Assembly (NCBI GenBank): GCA_027924585.1
Contig: BSBM01000386.1
Location: forward strand, 5,038,501 to 5,102,500
Direction of reading: 5' to 3'
DNA: 64,000 nucleotides
From: Larix kaempferi
Taxonomy: Eukaryota; Streptophyta; Pinopsida; Pinales; Pinaceae
A model generated the notes under the pieces. It saw only the letters and a list, made by a program, of their open reading frames with translations, did no database searches and was not told the origin of the DNA. The position numbers and the translations under genes are program-made. This document shows positions 1 to 10,693 of the stretch, piece by piece. The first letter of the stretch is position 1, and each line of letters opens with the position of its first letter.

Positions 1-2
1 TA

Positions 3-3000
3 GAGGACCCTGAGCAGCACTGGTTCTTATGTGAAGCCATTTGGACAATTAAGCAAATTAATGATGATGCTGTTAAACTGGTTCAGTTAGCAACCACACT
101 AAGAGAAAGAGCCTTGACTTGGTTCATGAAATACTCAGCAGCACAGAATAGGACGCTTGCTGAGGTAAGAAATGCCATGATTAGAGAATTCAAGAAACCT
201 AAGTCAGAATCACAGTGTATAACAGAGCTCAAAGACATCAAACAGTTACCTACAGAATCAGTATGGGACTTTGACCAGAAGTTCAAAGCTTTGATAGATC
301 AAGTAAGCTTCGAGTTTGCACCACAGCAACATAAAGAATGGTTCATTGCTGCGCTGCTCCCACACATTAGACTTCCTCTTATGCAACAGAATCTCAATAC
401 TCAGGAACAAGCTCTAGAAATGGCTATGAAACTAGAAGCTTCGCCAATTGCAGGAACAAGCAACGATGTTGCGCATTTACAGAACCAATTAGCAAACTTA
501 ACCTTGCAAGTGCATGATATTAAGAAAGGAAAGGAGATTAAGGAAGAAATTTGGTGTACAAAATGTAAAGCCCAAGGTCATTCAAAGGACCATTGTCCTG
601 TTTTCATAGACTATATTGCAACTGGAGCACCTAATCCTTTACCACAGGCACAAGGGCCTTGGTGTGAAATCTGCAGAACTAGAGGTCATAGACCACAAGA
701 ATGCCACTTACTTCAGAAATATGTACAAACTCCAAAGAATCTATATTGTAATTTCTGTAAATCAGTAGGTCATGATGAGAACAATTGTAGAGCATATGAT
801 CTTATGATAGAAAGAAAGCATGATGTTTATAGGGTACAAGCAGAGACACAAGGACCCACAGCAGGTCCACCTTATGACCAACCTCGGGACGCCCGAGCAG
901 CAAATTACAGAGGACGCGGACGCACAACAAACTTTGGTCGTGGAAGAGGACAGATCACTTGTTATAATTGCGGAGAACAAGGTCATTTTGCTAGGGATTG
1001 CCAAAATCCTACAACCCTCTGCAGATATTGTAAATCTTCTGACCATATCATTGAAGAATGCCCTCAGTTACAGGCTAAGATGCAAGCAAAGACACCACAG
1101 GTCAATCAGAATATCCAGTTGATTGGAGCAGAAAAAAGAGAACTAGACCCTACAGTTAATATAGTGACACGCAGTGGAGCTACCACTGGTGCGCAAGAGA
1201 TGGGAACGGGAAAGCAAGCGACGCAATGGGTGCGCCGCGCTAACATTAAACCAGCCCCACTTAACCTACAGAAGCAAAAAGAAGCATTTAAGCAAGCTCA
1301 AGAGTATTTCTCAAATCCGAGAGCTTCAAGTTCTGCCGCAATTCCGCAGAACAATAGTAGATCGCAAGTGCTAAGACAAGACAACCTGGTACAAGAACAG
1401 GCCACTACAGCTAGAAGACCTGATGACGATAAGGAGCATGCACTAGGCAGTGTTCATGCGTTCCTGCGACAATGTTTAAAATTGTTGCGCAATGAACAAG
1501 CAACTCTAGAACTCCAACACCTGTTAGATCAGTGCCAACACTCTGCTTCGACGAACACACCACAGCATGCTGTTCACCAGATTAGGAGTCACATTAGAAC
1601 TGGAAAAGAGATGAGGCTTACAGCGCAGATTGGAGCATTTGAAATGGACGAAGTCATGTTAGATTTGGGCTCAGAAGCCAATGTTCTCACTATGCAGACA
1701 TGGGAACAGATGGGAAGCCCTCAGCTTACAAGATCCCCTATCCAGCTAAGACTCGCAAATCAGCAACGAGTCTCTCCATTGGGCAGATTACCCAATGTAC
1801 CTATTGATATTGAAGGAGTAAGAAGCTCTGCAGATTTTGAAGTAATCAAAATTATGGATGATAGTAGACCATACCCAGCGCTGTTAGGAATAGACTGGGC
1901 ACTTGATAATTTGGCTGTCATTAACCTGAAGAAAAGACAGATGACCTTTGAGGATGACCAGATCAGGGTCATCGCACCTCTTGATCCTATTCAAGGACCA
2001 AGATATATAGAACCCATTCGCGCAGAAGAGGAAGCGCGCCACATGGAAAGCTTGTATCAGATGACCACTAACCACAGTGACTATGTCAACCCCACAGCAG
2101 ACGGCCATATCAGCTGGCGATGTGATAGCTCGTGCACATCAGATTCAGATGCAGGATTGGAAAACTGGCAGAATCGTCTACATGAGGTTTCTGCAAGACG
2201 TTGCGCCATGATGACTAAATCCATCCGATGGATTGGCACAGAATTAATTGATACCCCAACTTTTGATGGCTTAACTGAAGTAACTAAATTCATACAGGAA
2301 TATGAACAAAAGCTTCCAGAACCGCAGCGCATCCAGGCACTGGATATAGCATTGCGCGCTACACCCGCAAGATGGTGGATTGCGCACAAGGAGAATATTC
2401 ATACATGGAAAGACTGTCGCAGATTGATACTGCGCAGATTTCAGGACACCACAGCCGAAGCGCTACGCAAATATGAAGGACAGAGTGACCCCAGGTCACA
2501 CATTGAAGCATGTATTCAGCAATGGTCAGATATTCCGGAAGATGAATGGGTTCACCAATTCATCCACACATTAGATACAATTCCAAGGAATTGGTATACT
2601 GAAATAGAATTGCGCAAAGGCACTCTTACTTGGGCTCTTATGATAGAAAGTTTTCAACTTACATTCAGCTTTGAGTCAGAGCATCCAAGCATTGATCAGG
2701 CTCTGAAGTGTATTAAAAAGAAAGTATTTGAACCAGGTCTAGTAACAGAATATTCCCAACCAGATTGGGCTGTCCAGATAGAACATGCCCTGGAATGCTA
2801 TAACTTCACCGCTGAAGATGAGGAGGACGATCCTCGCAACATCAATATCCCAGAATCAGAAGGGACGCGCAATATTGAAGGTCCTGAGCTTGACATTCCT
2901 GCCATCGCAGAACACGTCAAGCTCAAGAAAGTTAACATTGGTACAGAAGCTGACCCAAAGTTTGCTTCTATAGGAGATTATTGGGATGATGAAACCGTTG

Positions 3001-5723
3001 CGCATGTTTCAGATTTATTACGTGATTACCAGGATATCTTTCCTACCAAGTTCACAGAAATGAAAGGCATCCTAGGAGACTTAGGAGTGATGCGCATACC
3101 TCTGAAACCCGACGCCAAGCCAGTAAAGCAGCGCCCATACAGGTTGAACCCGCGCTACAAAGAAAAAGTCAAAGAAGAAATTGATAAGATGCTTGCAGCA
3201 GGTATTATTGAGCCAGTAGAGGAAAGCGATTGGATTAGTCCTATGGTGGTCCAAGAAAAGAAAACGAAAGGTGAAATAAGAATTTGTGTCGACTTGCGCA
3301 AACTCAATGATGCATCAGCGCACGACCCATTTCCCACTCCTTTCACAGATGAAGTACTTGATAATGTTGGAGGACAAGAGGCTTACTCTTTCACTGATGG
3401 ATTTTCGGGATATCATCAGATTAGAATCCATCCGGATGACCGCCACAAGACTACTTTTGCAACTGAATGGGGCTCATTCCAGTATACGGTAATGCCCTTT
3501 GGTCTTAAAAACGCACCTGCTATCTTCTCTAGAGTTGTTGTTGCTGTTTTTAAAGAATTTATCCACAAGTTTTTAGAAGTCTATTTTGATGACTGGACTG
3601 TATTTGGTTTACTAAAGAACCATATTGCGAATCTGCGCATGATGCTAGAAAAATGTAGACAGCATCAGATTTCCCTTAACTTGAAAAAATGTATATTCTG
3701 TGCCCCCTTTGGTATTTTGTTGGGACATATTGTATGCAGACAAGGACTCTTGATGGATCCTGCGAAGGTTGCCATCATTGCTAATTTACCTGCGCCCAAC
3801 TCAGTTAAGCAATTGCGCACTACATTGGGACATACAGGATACTACAGAAAATTCATCAAAGGATATGCAAGGATCACCGCGCCTATGGAAAGATTGCTGA
3901 AGAAGGATTCGAAGTTCCAATGGACAGAGGAATGCCAACAGAGCTTGGACACACTTAAAGGAAAGATGATCACAGCGCCTATTCTAGTTTTCCCGGATTG
4001 GAGAAAACCTTTTCATGTTCATGTTGATGCTTCTTCCATAGCATTAGGAATCGTGCTTACACAGTCTGGAGAAGGAAGTATTGACCACCCAATTGCTTAC
4101 TCCAGCAGAAAGCTCTCTACAGCTGAGAAGAACTACACCACTACAGAACGGGAAGGACTAGCTATGGTGTATGCCCTACAGAAATTCAGACACTACCTGT
4201 TAGGAGCTCACTTTAAAATGTACACTGATCATTCTGCTTTGAAATATTTGGTCAATAAACCAGTTTTAGGAGGAAGAATTTGCAGATGGCTATTGCTCTT
4301 TCAAGAGTATGATTTTGAGGTTATTGTAAAGCCAGGCAGATTGAATGCAGGGCCTGACCATCTATCCAGAATAGAGTCAGGAGAGGAACCTACGAGTCTG
4401 GAGGACAATCTGCCTGACGCACAGCTGTTTTATATCCAAGCAGCAGACGAATATTACTCTGATATTCTTAAGTTTCTCACTACCGGACAAGCGCCGGCTG
4501 AGTTTACAACCCAGCAGAAGAAGCAACTTGTTGTCAGAGCCACAGACTTCACTTTGATAGCAGGCCAGCTTTATAAGTTGGGCCCTGACGAAATTTTGCG
4601 CAGATGTATCTTACCACATGAAAAGAGCTCTATCATCGCAGAAGCGCATTCAGGTACCGCAGGAGGCCATTTCGCAGGAAAGCCGACTGCGCAGAAGATA
4701 TTAGCCGCAGGACTTTGGTGGCCGACATTGCACAAGGATACTAAGGAATTCTGTAAATGTTGCGATGTGTGCCAGCGCACAGGAAAACCCTCAAGGAGAG
4801 ATGAAATGCCGCTAAGACCCCAGATCACACTGCGTGCTTTTGATAAATGGGCCATTGACTTTGTAGGACCTATTAACCCACCAGGAAAAAGAACTGGCGC
4901 AAGATATATCATTACAGCTACTGAGTACCTCACCCGATGGGCTGAGGCGAAGCCAGTTAAGAACTGCGACGCTGCTACTGCCGCGCAGTTCATTTTCGAG
5001 AACATTATCACTAGGTTTGGATGCCTAGTGATCCTCATGAGTGATCAAGGTACACATTTCCTCAATGAGACTATAGAGGCCCTTACTGAAGAATTTCAAA
5101 TTAATCACCATAAGAGTACACCCTACCATCCTCAAGCTAATGGTACGGTGGAAGCATTCAATAAGATCCTTGAGAATGCCCTGACGAAGATCTGTAATCA
5201 ACAAAGAGATGATTGGGACCTTAGAGTCACAGCTGTATTATGGGCTTACAGAACCACTTGCAAGAAATTAACAGGTCACACACCTTTCAGCTTGGTGTAT
5301 GGACAAGAAGCAGTTATGCCCATGGAATACATTGTTCCCAGTCTCCGAATTGCGCAAATTACAGAAATGGCAGATCCTGACACTATGAATGAAAGACTTT
5401 CGCAACTGCTTTCTTTAGAAGAAGACAGACTTATGGCCGGATTTCATCAACAGGTACAGAAGGCAAGACAGAAAGCTTGGCATGACAGGCACATTAGGCA
5501 TAAGCACTTTGAAGAAGGAGACTTGGTACTCCTTTACGATAGTAAATTCATCAAGTTTCCAGGCAAGTTTCGTGTGCATTGGTTAGGCCCTTTTCAGGTA
5601 ATAAAAATAACAGACGGAGGCGCAGTTCAGCTTGCGAAGCTGAATGGAGAACTACTACCTACAATGATAAACGGGAGTCGGCTTAAGCTTTATTGCGACG
5701 GCCACTCCGCCCTGTCGACATAA
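3..5723 (+). CDS. Element A gag-pol polyprotein (5' partial)
   Basis: The frame is open from base 3, so gag starts upstream; the first in-window ATG is at 114, used here for numbering (1869 residues). Domains in order: the end of a gag capsid domain (to about 110); five CCHC zinc knuckles of the C-x2-C-x4-H-x4-C form at 148-161, 184-197, 212-225, 283-296 and 303-316; a retropepsin-like domain with DLG at 517-519 where DSG or DTG is usual; a second gag-like domain at about 709-876; reverse transcriptase from about 1008 with YFDD at 1157-1160; RNase H with D1305 in HVDASS; and integrase with an H2C2 zinc finger, the D1582/D1644/E1680 triad (35 residues between the last two) and a C-terminal module with WLGPF. 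The product would package, copy and insert the element. Five knuckles and the second gag domain are unusual. Gag and pol share one frame, so their ratio must be set some other way. Confidence 0.93.
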   Translation, partial: EDPEQHWFLCEAIWTIKQINDDAVKLVQLATTLRERALTWFMKYSAAQNRTLAEVRNAMIREFKKPKSESQCITELKDIKQLPTESVWDFDQKFKALIDQVSFEFAPQQHKEWFIAALLPHIRLPLMQQNLNTQEQALEMAMKLEASPIAGTSNDVAHLQNQLANLTLQVHDIKKGKEIKEEIWCTKCKAQGHSKDHCPVFIDYIATGAPNPLPQAQGPWCEICRTRGHRPQECHLLQKYVQTPKNLYCNFCKSVGHDENNCRAYDLMIERKHDVYRVQAETQGPTAGPPYDQPRDARAANYRGRGRTTNFGRGRGQITCYNCGEQGHFARDCQNPTTLCRYCKSSDHIIEECPQLQAKMQAKTPQVNQNIQLIGAEKRELDPTVNIVTRSGATTGAQEMGTGKQATQWVRRANIKPAPLNLQKQKEAFKQAQEYFSNPRASSSAAIPQNNSRSQVLRQDNLVQEQATTARRPDDDKEHALGSVHAFLRQCLKLLRNEQATLELQHLLDQCQHSASTNTPQHAVHQIRSHIRTGKEMRLTAQIGAFEMDEVMLDLGSEANVLTMQTWEQMGSPQLTRSPIQLRLANQQRVSPLGRLPNVPIDIEGVRSSADFEVIKIMDDSRPYPALLGIDWALDNLAVINLKKRQMTFEDDQIRVIAPLDPIQGPRYIEPIRAEEEARHMESLYQMTTNHSDYVNPTADGHISWRCDSSCTSDSDAGLENWQNRLHEVSARRCAMMTKSIRWIGTELIDTPTFDGLTEVTKFIQEYEQKLPEPQRIQALDIALRATPARWWIAHKENIHTWKDCRRLILRRFQDTTAEALRKYEGQSDPRSHIEACIQQWSDIPEDEWVHQFIHTLDTIPRNWYTEIELRKGTLTWALMIESFQLTFSFESEHPSIDQALKCIKKKVFEPGLVTEYSQPDWAVQIEHALECYNFTAEDEEDDPRNINIPESEGTRNIEGPELDIPAIAEHVKLKKVNIGTEADPKFASIGDYWDDETVAHVSDLLRDYQDIFPTKFTEMKGILGDLGVMRIPLKPDAKPVKQRPYRLNPRYKEKVKEEIDKMLAAGIIEPVEESDWISPMVVQEKKTKGEIRICVDLRKLNDASAHDPFPTPFTDEVLDNVGGQEAYSFTDGFSGYHQIRIHPDDRHKTTFATEWGSFQYTVMPFGLKNAPAIFSRVVVAVFKEFIHKFLEVYFDDWTVFGLLKNHIANLRMMLEKCRQHQISLNLKKCIFCAPFGILLGHIVCRQGLLMDPAKVAIIANLPAPNSVKQLRTTLGHTGYYRKFIKGYARITAPMERLLKKDSKFQWTEECQQSLDTLKGKMITAPILVFPDWRKPFHVHVDASSIALGIVLTQSGEGSIDHPIAYSSRKLSTAEKNYTTTEREGLAMVYALQKFRHYLLGAHFKMYTDHSALKYLVNKPVLGGRICRWLLLFQEYDFEVIVKPGRLNAGPDHLSRIESGEEPTSLEDNLPDAQLFYIQAADEYYSDILKFLTTGQAPAEFTTQQKKQLVVRATDFTLIAGQLYKLGPDEILRRCILPHEKSSIIAEAHSGTAGGHFAGKPTAQKILAAGLWWPTLHKDTKEFCKCCDVCQRTGKPSRRDEMPLRPQITLRAFDKWAIDFVGPINPPGKRTGARYIITATEYLTRWAEAKPVKNCDAATAAQFIFENIITRFGCLVILMSDQGTHFLNETIEALTEEFQINHHKSTPYHPQANGTVEAFNKILENALTKICNQQRDDWDLRVTAVLWAYRTTCKKLTGHTPFSLVYGQEAVMPMEYIVPSLRIAQITEMADPDTMNERLSQLLSLEEDRLMAGFHQQVQKARQKAWHDRHIRHKHFEEGDLVLLYDSKFIKFPGKFRVHWLGPFQVIKITDGGAVQLAKLNGELLPTMINGSRLKLYCDGHSALST
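2238..2741 (+). other. Second gag-like domain between protease and reverse transcriptase
   Basis: Residues about 709-876 of the A polyprotein read like a retrotransposon gag capsid domain. The TPTFDG start, [10 protein letters not shown], the tryptophan before [10 protein letters not shown], and [11 protein letters not shown] are typical gag-type spacings. This comes after the protease, where a gag domain is not expected. Element B carries the same block in the same place (about 39180-39600), so it is a family trait and not an accident of A. Its role is unknown. It could be an additional capsid-like subunit released by the protease, or a relic of a duplication. Confidence 0.7.
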
Positions 5724-6542
5724 TATATTACTCAGGAATGCAGATGCCCAGTGTAGTTGAAAGAGACATCGCATTTAGTCTACACGGAAGCTGCGACACA
5801 CCCTCAGTTTCCAGCTTCCTGCGCAGTTCCTTGAAATATCCGCGCATCCTGAATAAAAATTGCTTGAGCAAAGCTTAGCAGTCCGCTCTGGCAAAGATTT
5901 GCTTTGTGGACCATTGGACTATCGCTCTTGCGAAGTCCCCTTTCATAATTTGCCGCTGAAAAGAGTTTTGTTGTGGACCCATAGAGGCACGGTTTCCTAA
6001 GTTGAAATGACCCGCCGGAAATTTTGAATTACAGCAGTTATGTAGCCGCGTTTGAATAAATGAAGGATAAGGCCGCTATTTAATTCTACCCGTTCCGACG
6101 GATTCGGCTTAATCTCCGAAAGATTTGCATTTAACTCAGGCGCCGAAAGCATTAGCTTCTCCCGGAAGGCTGTCAGAACCCGTCAATCACACTAAATGCA
6201 CCGCTACGGCAAGGAGGATAGCGTGTTGTCAACTCATCTGTAGCCGCCTATAGCTACGTAACCCCACTTGGTCGCATTTACTAACCCCGCTGGCTATAAA
6301 TACCTCACACCTGTATCAATTTCGGGTTACTGTCTCGAGTTGCATAAGTTGTGTTTGAAGATCTGCATTATTGATTTCAGAGCCGAGTGTGCAGACTATT
6401 TTCCCTTGTTTTCAGAGTCTATACCCTACGCAGTTCCGCCATTTGCTGTCCAGAGTTTTGTTATTTACATTGGTTCACAACGGAGAATTTATCGACTGAA
6501 GAAGTTGTTCGTCAATTTCTACGCCGAGGCTTAGATTTCGGC
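5724..6542 (+). promoter_or_regulatory. Spacer between gag-pol and ORF3 with an internal promoter-like region
   Basis: About 820 bases without a long frame. It is fairly GC-rich and holds a good plant TATA box, TATAAATA, at 6295-6302 inside TGGCTATAAATA. Those same 12 bases form the TATA region of the Element B LTRs (30871-30882 and 43771-43782). The TATA box is about 240 bases before the ORF3 ATG. A pyrimidine-rich stretch ending in AG at about 6414 could also be a splice acceptor. So ORF3 could be made from its own promoter or from a spliced genomic RNA; the sequence alone does not decide. Confidence 0.5.
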
Positions 6543-9200
6543 ATGGCCACTCTGGTGACGGCTTCGACCTACGTACACCCCGGTGCTACTGATCCCAGAA
6601 CATCTCCAGGCACAAGAGCATCTGAGCAGCAGCCGGAGGAACCTGTTCCAGAGCCGCTCGCGTCTATGGTGAACTACCTTCCGCCGCGTCCAGATGATGC
6701 GCCGGATGTACAGATTCCGAAGAATGCAAAGTATCCAATTCCGCTACCGCCACTACCGGCTAGTGTGCGGGTAGAGGGCCAACTATTGGGAAACGTTCCA
6801 TTGGTTAAATTCTCTGATTTTAACCTTGGAGACTATAAGACATATCCTCAGTTTCAGTTGGACCGATATTTGGATATCGTCCATAATCCCACCAGAAACG
6901 TTGATGAGTTTATCCCGAAGGGATTTGCAGCAAATCTTGAGCGCCCTGGACTCTTGAATTTGTTGAAGCTACCGCACTTTGGGCGTAGCAATGAAGTGAA
7001 CGCAGTCGTTAAAACACTGCTATCCTGCGTTCATGGAGGTTACCTTTGGCTCGGGAGGCCAATTGATCTAAATGTTGATTTGATACACTGTATCACCGGC
7101 CTATCTAAGGTCGGGAAGGATCCCAATATCCATTTTGCGGGAAAGGAGAAGGACCGAAAATTAGCTGCAAAGCTGGTCCAGAAATATAACTTGACAAGAG
7201 GAGGTCGGGCTTATGACCTCACCACAGTTGAAGATGAGGCACTTCGCTTCACCGGAAGTCTGCTTGCAGGCAGACTTCTCACCAAGTGCCGACCAAAAGA
7301 AGTTACTGGAGCTGTCGTAGAGCTCGCTATCGCAGCTGCGGAGGGAGAACAGTACAATTGGTCTCTCTTCCTGCTGAATTCTTTTTTGGCTGATTGCCTG
7401 AATGTGCAGGACAATGCAGGCCAATCATTCCATTTTTCGTGGCTTCTAATTCTATGCGCTCTCGTCGGGTGGAAGGAGCCCCCGAATACTCAGTTCCGTC
7501 CACGCCGCGCAGGAGAGGTTGCCGGCATGCGCTACATCAACCTCTGGGATTCCCCTAATCCCGCGAAGCGCAAGATGAATCGCGCTGTTTTTTGTGAGTA
7601 TTACTATCTCCTCCGAGAGACCATACAAGATATGCCAAGGCTGAGCGCGGAGACAGCCACATTGTATGACGGGAAGTTGGCTTTTACTGCCGACATCCAT
7701 CAACTCTACCTTCGGCCTTGCGACATTCCAGGTGACTGGGTGCTAGGTCTTTACAGGATGACCACAGAAGATGTCGAAGAAACCATTAAGTCGTGGTCGG
7801 ACGAATGGAGAGCAGCAGCTGACATCGCACCTGCGATGCCACCCGCCGCTGCGCAAGCAAAAGATAAGGGCAAGGAAGCCCCTGAGCAAAGAAGCGATGA
7901 AGGCTCAACAGAACCAGCCACAAAGAAGCAGAAAGTGTCGCATCCCACTGAGGCCATTCCCTCGGAGATCGACAAATATGTGAAAGAGCAATTTCGTGAG
8001 ATGAGGAACATGCATGCTCACATCCGAGGTGCTCTAGACTTACAATTTGTAGAACTAAAAGGTCTCGCAGGAAGGATTGCGCAGACCCATGCGCCAGCAT
8101 CTACTTTGCAGGCGCCACAAGAAATTCCAACTGGTGAGCGAGTTGAAGAACTCACAGAAAGGCACACTGTCGTGCATATTCCGCCTACCAGCATGACACT
8201 TCCAGATCCCCTAGCTGAACTGCAGGTAAGCACAGTTGGACCTGTAGAAATTAATTTGTCTATGATTCCTATAGAAACTCTACAGCTAGTACAGGAGAAA
8301 GTTTCTCTTGAGTTGAGAGCTAGAGAGCTCTCTACTTTCCAGGCAAACCAACGACTGCAATCGCAGGAGATAGAGCTGAAGGAAAGTCATAAGAATATCT
8401 CTGCGAAGCTTGCACTCTATGAGGTGCAAGACACCGGCATCAGAAACGCAATAGAAGAGATTGCTCAGGAATTGCCGGCTTGCGAGATTCAACCAGACCT
8501 CCCTCTGGTTGCAAAAGTTCAAATTATTGGCGAAAGGGCGAAAACCCTGGAGCAAGAAATAGCTGCTATGGCAGAAGGCCATAAAACCCAGATTGCTGAG
8601 CTAGAAGCTCGCGTCGCTGCGCATCTTACGGATGATGCGCAGGTACAATTCGAAGCATTGAGCAGAGCTTCCACACGAATGAAAGGTCGAGTACAGGAAG
8701 CCAAGAACCTGATGGACCAGGCTATGGAAGCATGGTCAGAGCTTGTGAACCTCCCTTTTAAAGTGGGACTATCAGAACAGGTGCAAGCTGCAGAACAGTC
8801 TCTCACTGTTCTGAATGAAGAAGCCAAGTCCTTAACAGGCTTGCCAAAGATGAAGAAAATGGGCGAAGTGCGCAAAATGCAGCAGCAACTGCACAAGCTC
8901 AGAACTGAAGATGAGAAGCTCACCAACAGCATTCAGCCATTCATGGATGAGTATGCTGAAATCGTTGGCCAGATTGAGACAAAAATCAAAGAGATTGCCG
9001 AGTCTCAAGAGATCATTGATACACTCACTAAAGATGAAACAACCGCAGAAACAGTACAAACAGCTGATCAGTGTATTGAGGAATTGGACTTCGCTATTGC
9101 GAAGTGGCAGAAAACATTCGCGGAGATTCAAGCAAACGCAGAGGCGCAAATCCAAAGACCACGCGCTAGTGCGAGTGGCTCGAGGGCGAGCCACAAGTGA
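6543..9200 (+). CDS. Element A ORF3: nuclear-type protein with a globular N-terminus and long coiled coil
   Basis: An 885-codon frame after pol in the sense orientation. The ATG at 6543 is preferred over 6387 because it opens as ATGGCC, a good plant context, and follows the TATA box; the frame itself is open further upstream. Residues about 1-100 are rich in proline. About 100-400 form a globular, mostly helical region with LGRPIDLNVDLIHCITGL and a WLLILCALVGW stretch, reminiscent of plant transposon-associated additional ORFs. A basic patch KKQK near residue 461 looks like a nuclear localisation signal. About 540-880 is rich in E, K, Q, L and A with heptad-like spacing, so a coiled coil is likely. 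No envelope, membrane or enzyme motif is visible. There are no internal stops in 2.6 kb, which argues for recent selection. The function is unknown; DNA or chromatin binding is inference. Confidence 0.82.
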   Translation: MATLVTASTYVHPGATDPRTSPGTRASEQQPEEPVPEPLASMVNYLPPRPDDAPDVQIPKNAKYPIPLPPLPASVRVEGQLLGNVPLVKFSDFNLGDYKTYPQFQLDRYLDIVHNPTRNVDEFIPKGFAANLERPGLLNLLKLPHFGRSNEVNAVVKTLLSCVHGGYLWLGRPIDLNVDLIHCITGLSKVGKDPNIHFAGKEKDRKLAAKLVQKYNLTRGGRAYDLTTVEDEALRFTGSLLAGRLLTKCRPKEVTGAVVELAIAAAEGEQYNWSLFLLNSFLADCLNVQDNAGQSFHFSWLLILCALVGWKEPPNTQFRPRRAGEVAGMRYINLWDSPNPAKRKMNRAVFCEYYYLLRETIQDMPRLSAETATLYDGKLAFTADIHQLYLRPCDIPGDWVLGLYRMTTEDVEETIKSWSDEWRAAADIAPAMPPAAAQAKDKGKEAPEQRSDEGSTEPATKKQKVSHPTEAIPSEIDKYVKEQFREMRNMHAHIRGALDLQFVELKGLAGRIAQTHAPASTLQAPQEIPTGERVEELTERHTVVHIPPTSMTLPDPLAELQVSTVGPVEINLSMIPIETLQLVQEKVSLELRARELSTFQANQRLQSQEIELKESHKNISAKLALYEVQDTGIRNAIEEIAQELPACEIQPDLPLVAKVQIIGERAKTLEQEIAAMAEGHKTQIAELEARVAAHLTDDAQVQFEALSRASTRMKGRVQEAKNLMDQAMEAWSELVNLPFKVGLSEQVQAAEQSLTVLNEEAKSLTGLPKMKKMGEVRKMQQQLHKLRTEDEKLTNSIQPFMDEYAEIVGQIETKIKEIAESQEIIDTLTKDETTAETVQTADQCIEELDFAIAKWQKTFAEIQANAEAQIQRPRASASGSRASHK

Positions 9201-9212
9201 GTGTTGGGGGCC
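9175..9212 (+). promoter_or_regulatory. Hairpin plus polypurine-like box before the 3' LTR of A
   Basis: Bases 9175-9194 form a perfect hairpin, GTGGCTCG, loop AGGG, CGAGCCAC, overlapping the last ORF3 codons. The following run to 9212 ends GTTGGGGGCC, directly before the LTR start TGTTGG. This is the place of the plus-strand primer (polypurine tract). The same box occurs in Element C (16206-16229, minus strand) and Element B (43590-43614), so it is conserved in the family. Confidence 0.7.
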
Positions 9213-9721
9213 TGTTGGGGCCAAGGTCGCAGCTATAGTAAAAGCTGCGAATTTTGGGAAAAAGCACGAGTATGGAAGGAAAGTGCTAATTTTGGGACAA
9301 GCACTAAGTTTTGGGTAAGAAGGAGACGGTGCGCAGTACGGTGCCAGATGGATGATCTCAGCGCAGATCACGGACCGGAAATTGCGGAGCTCGCGCGCAC
9401 GTCATCAAAGAATGAAGGTGGCTCAGCTACCATAATAAATAAAGGCGATGGAGTAGAGGGCTCAGCTACCCTCATTTAAAGGCTTAGTACAGAAGTTATG
9501 GTTGCTCGGATCAAGGAGGAGCAACGGACCAGAGCATTGAAGGCGAAGGACGATCGCCCATACCCACAATCTGCGCCGGAATTCACGGAGCCTGCAGGAA
9601 GCGGCGACGTGACTGCAAGCGGCGCCTACAGTACACCTAGCCATGTGCGTGGTTAGGGTTTTTGGGAATCACTGTTGGGAAAGGCCCACAGTTTTGTAAA
9701 GGTGTGACCGTCATGGCTACC

Positions 9722-9728
9722 TATATAG
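9722..9728 (+). promoter_or_regulatory. TATA box of the A LTR
   Basis: TATATAG sits about 510 bases into the LTR, after a TTTTGTAA-type stretch that also precedes the TATA box of the Element B LTR. This is the likely start region for the genomic RNA in the matching 5' LTR. Confidence 0.5.
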
Positions 9729-10564
9729 ATGAATCATTGTAATGGGTAGAGGGTTCTTCCTCCTTCCTTCAGTTCCTTCCTTTTGGAGAGTTAGAGAGTT
9801 GGACACTAGACTGTTAGAGAGCCAGTCTAAAGGATAGATCATGTGTTGATTATCCTTCACTGTAATTTCTACCCGGTGTGTAGAACTAGAGAGAGGAAAT
9901 CGGATAGCCGAGGAGCTAATCCCTGAGTTGCCAGACAGTCTGAGTCGACGTCTGTGCCTTCGTAATCTCCATAGAGAGGAGACAAGCTTGAGAGAAGGGC
10001 TCCCAGCTGTGTGCGTGGAGTTTCCTGTAAGTCCTAAAGCTGCAGCTGTGTGCGCAGCATATTGTATGACTCTATCATTTTCTGGTTAATATAACGCTCC
10101 CGTGGACGTGGTTTTCCTCGAGGGGATGAGCTTCACTTATATCTTCTTGTTATAATGTTTGCGTGAATGATAACTATTTAGAGTTCATTATTTGTGTATG
10201 CAAGACTTCTGTCTTATCTTTGTGTCTGTTTGAGCAAGTTGGAAAGATCCCTTGATAACTATAAGTGTCTTAAGTACTAAAGAGGTAGTAACGCACGGTC
10301 GCTGCGGCGAGAGCAGACTGCGTTACTGCGCTAGATGTGAAGGGCGAGGAAGTGTTTAGCGCGTCGACCCAAGGGATAGTTGCCTGCTGCGTTAGAGAGA
10401 AGAAACTGCGCAGTAGACCTACCAAGGAAGGGACCCACGCAGCTGCGACGAGCGGCCTGCGGGAAGGTCCGACCGCCGATTTCACAGGAACCATTCAAGG
10501 AAGAGCCATCTCCGTGTCACCCCGGTTAAGGAAACCTGATTCCTTAACCCCCCCATAGCCACTT

Positions 10565-10592
10565 CGGGTGAGACCTCGAGCTGCCGCGCAGC
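10565..10592 (+). promoter_or_regulatory. Conserved LTR 3'-end box with hairpin (family A/B/C)
   Basis: CGGGTGAGACCTC (10565-10577) is followed by a perfect stem, GAGCTGC/GCAGCTC, and then GTTGCC. The same order of box, GC-rich palindrome and GTTGC occurs in the C LTR (18688-18700, minus strand, with palindrome GCTGCGCGCAGC) and, weaker, in the B 3' LTR (44217-44229). In each the box ends about 100-120 bases before the LTR end. An RNA structure in the leader for packaging or primer use is inference. Confidence 0.55.
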
Positions 10593-10693
10593 TCGTTGCC
10601 GAGAGGGCCAGTGCGCCAAGGGGTTTTGTTGCTGCGCTTCATTAAAACCCGGGTCTGCCCAGAACAGCAGCCAACAACAGGGTCCATCTGTGT

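Larger units (their letters stand above)
1..10676 (+). mobile_element. Element A: Ty3/gypsy LTR retrotransposon with ORF3, 5' end outside the window
   Basis: Seen: an open gag-pol frame, a spacer, a second long frame (ORF3), a conserved hairpin and polypurine-like box, and a 3' LTR, all on the + strand. The 5' LTR, primer site and start of gag lie left of base 1. The element ends against the integrase C-terminus of Element D, which runs on the opposite strand, so A inserted into D. A is the only element here whose gag-pol frame has no stop or frameshift, which suggests it is the youngest. The target-site copy expected left of its 5' LTR is the five bases at 10677-10681 (acagg), a prediction that depends on the LTR ending at 10676. 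Confidence 0.9.
9213..10676 (+). repeat. 3' LTR of Element A
   Basis: Starts TGTTGG and ends CCAACA, giving a 6-base terminal inverted repeat. The start is set by homology of the preceding box to B and C, and the end by homology to the LTR of C (an end at 10679 is also possible). The LTR is about 1.46 kb. It contains a TATA box at 9722 and a conserved box with hairpin near its 3' end. An inverted repeat TAGACTG...CAGTCTA lies about 85 bases after the TATA box, possibly in the transcribed leader. The second LTR copy is not in the window, so its age cannot be estimated. Confidence 0.8.

Noticed and set aside
8519-9371. Long minus-strand frames across ORF3 of Element A
   Set aside because: They are antisense shadows of the coiled-coil coding sequence; the sense frame is complete and longer.
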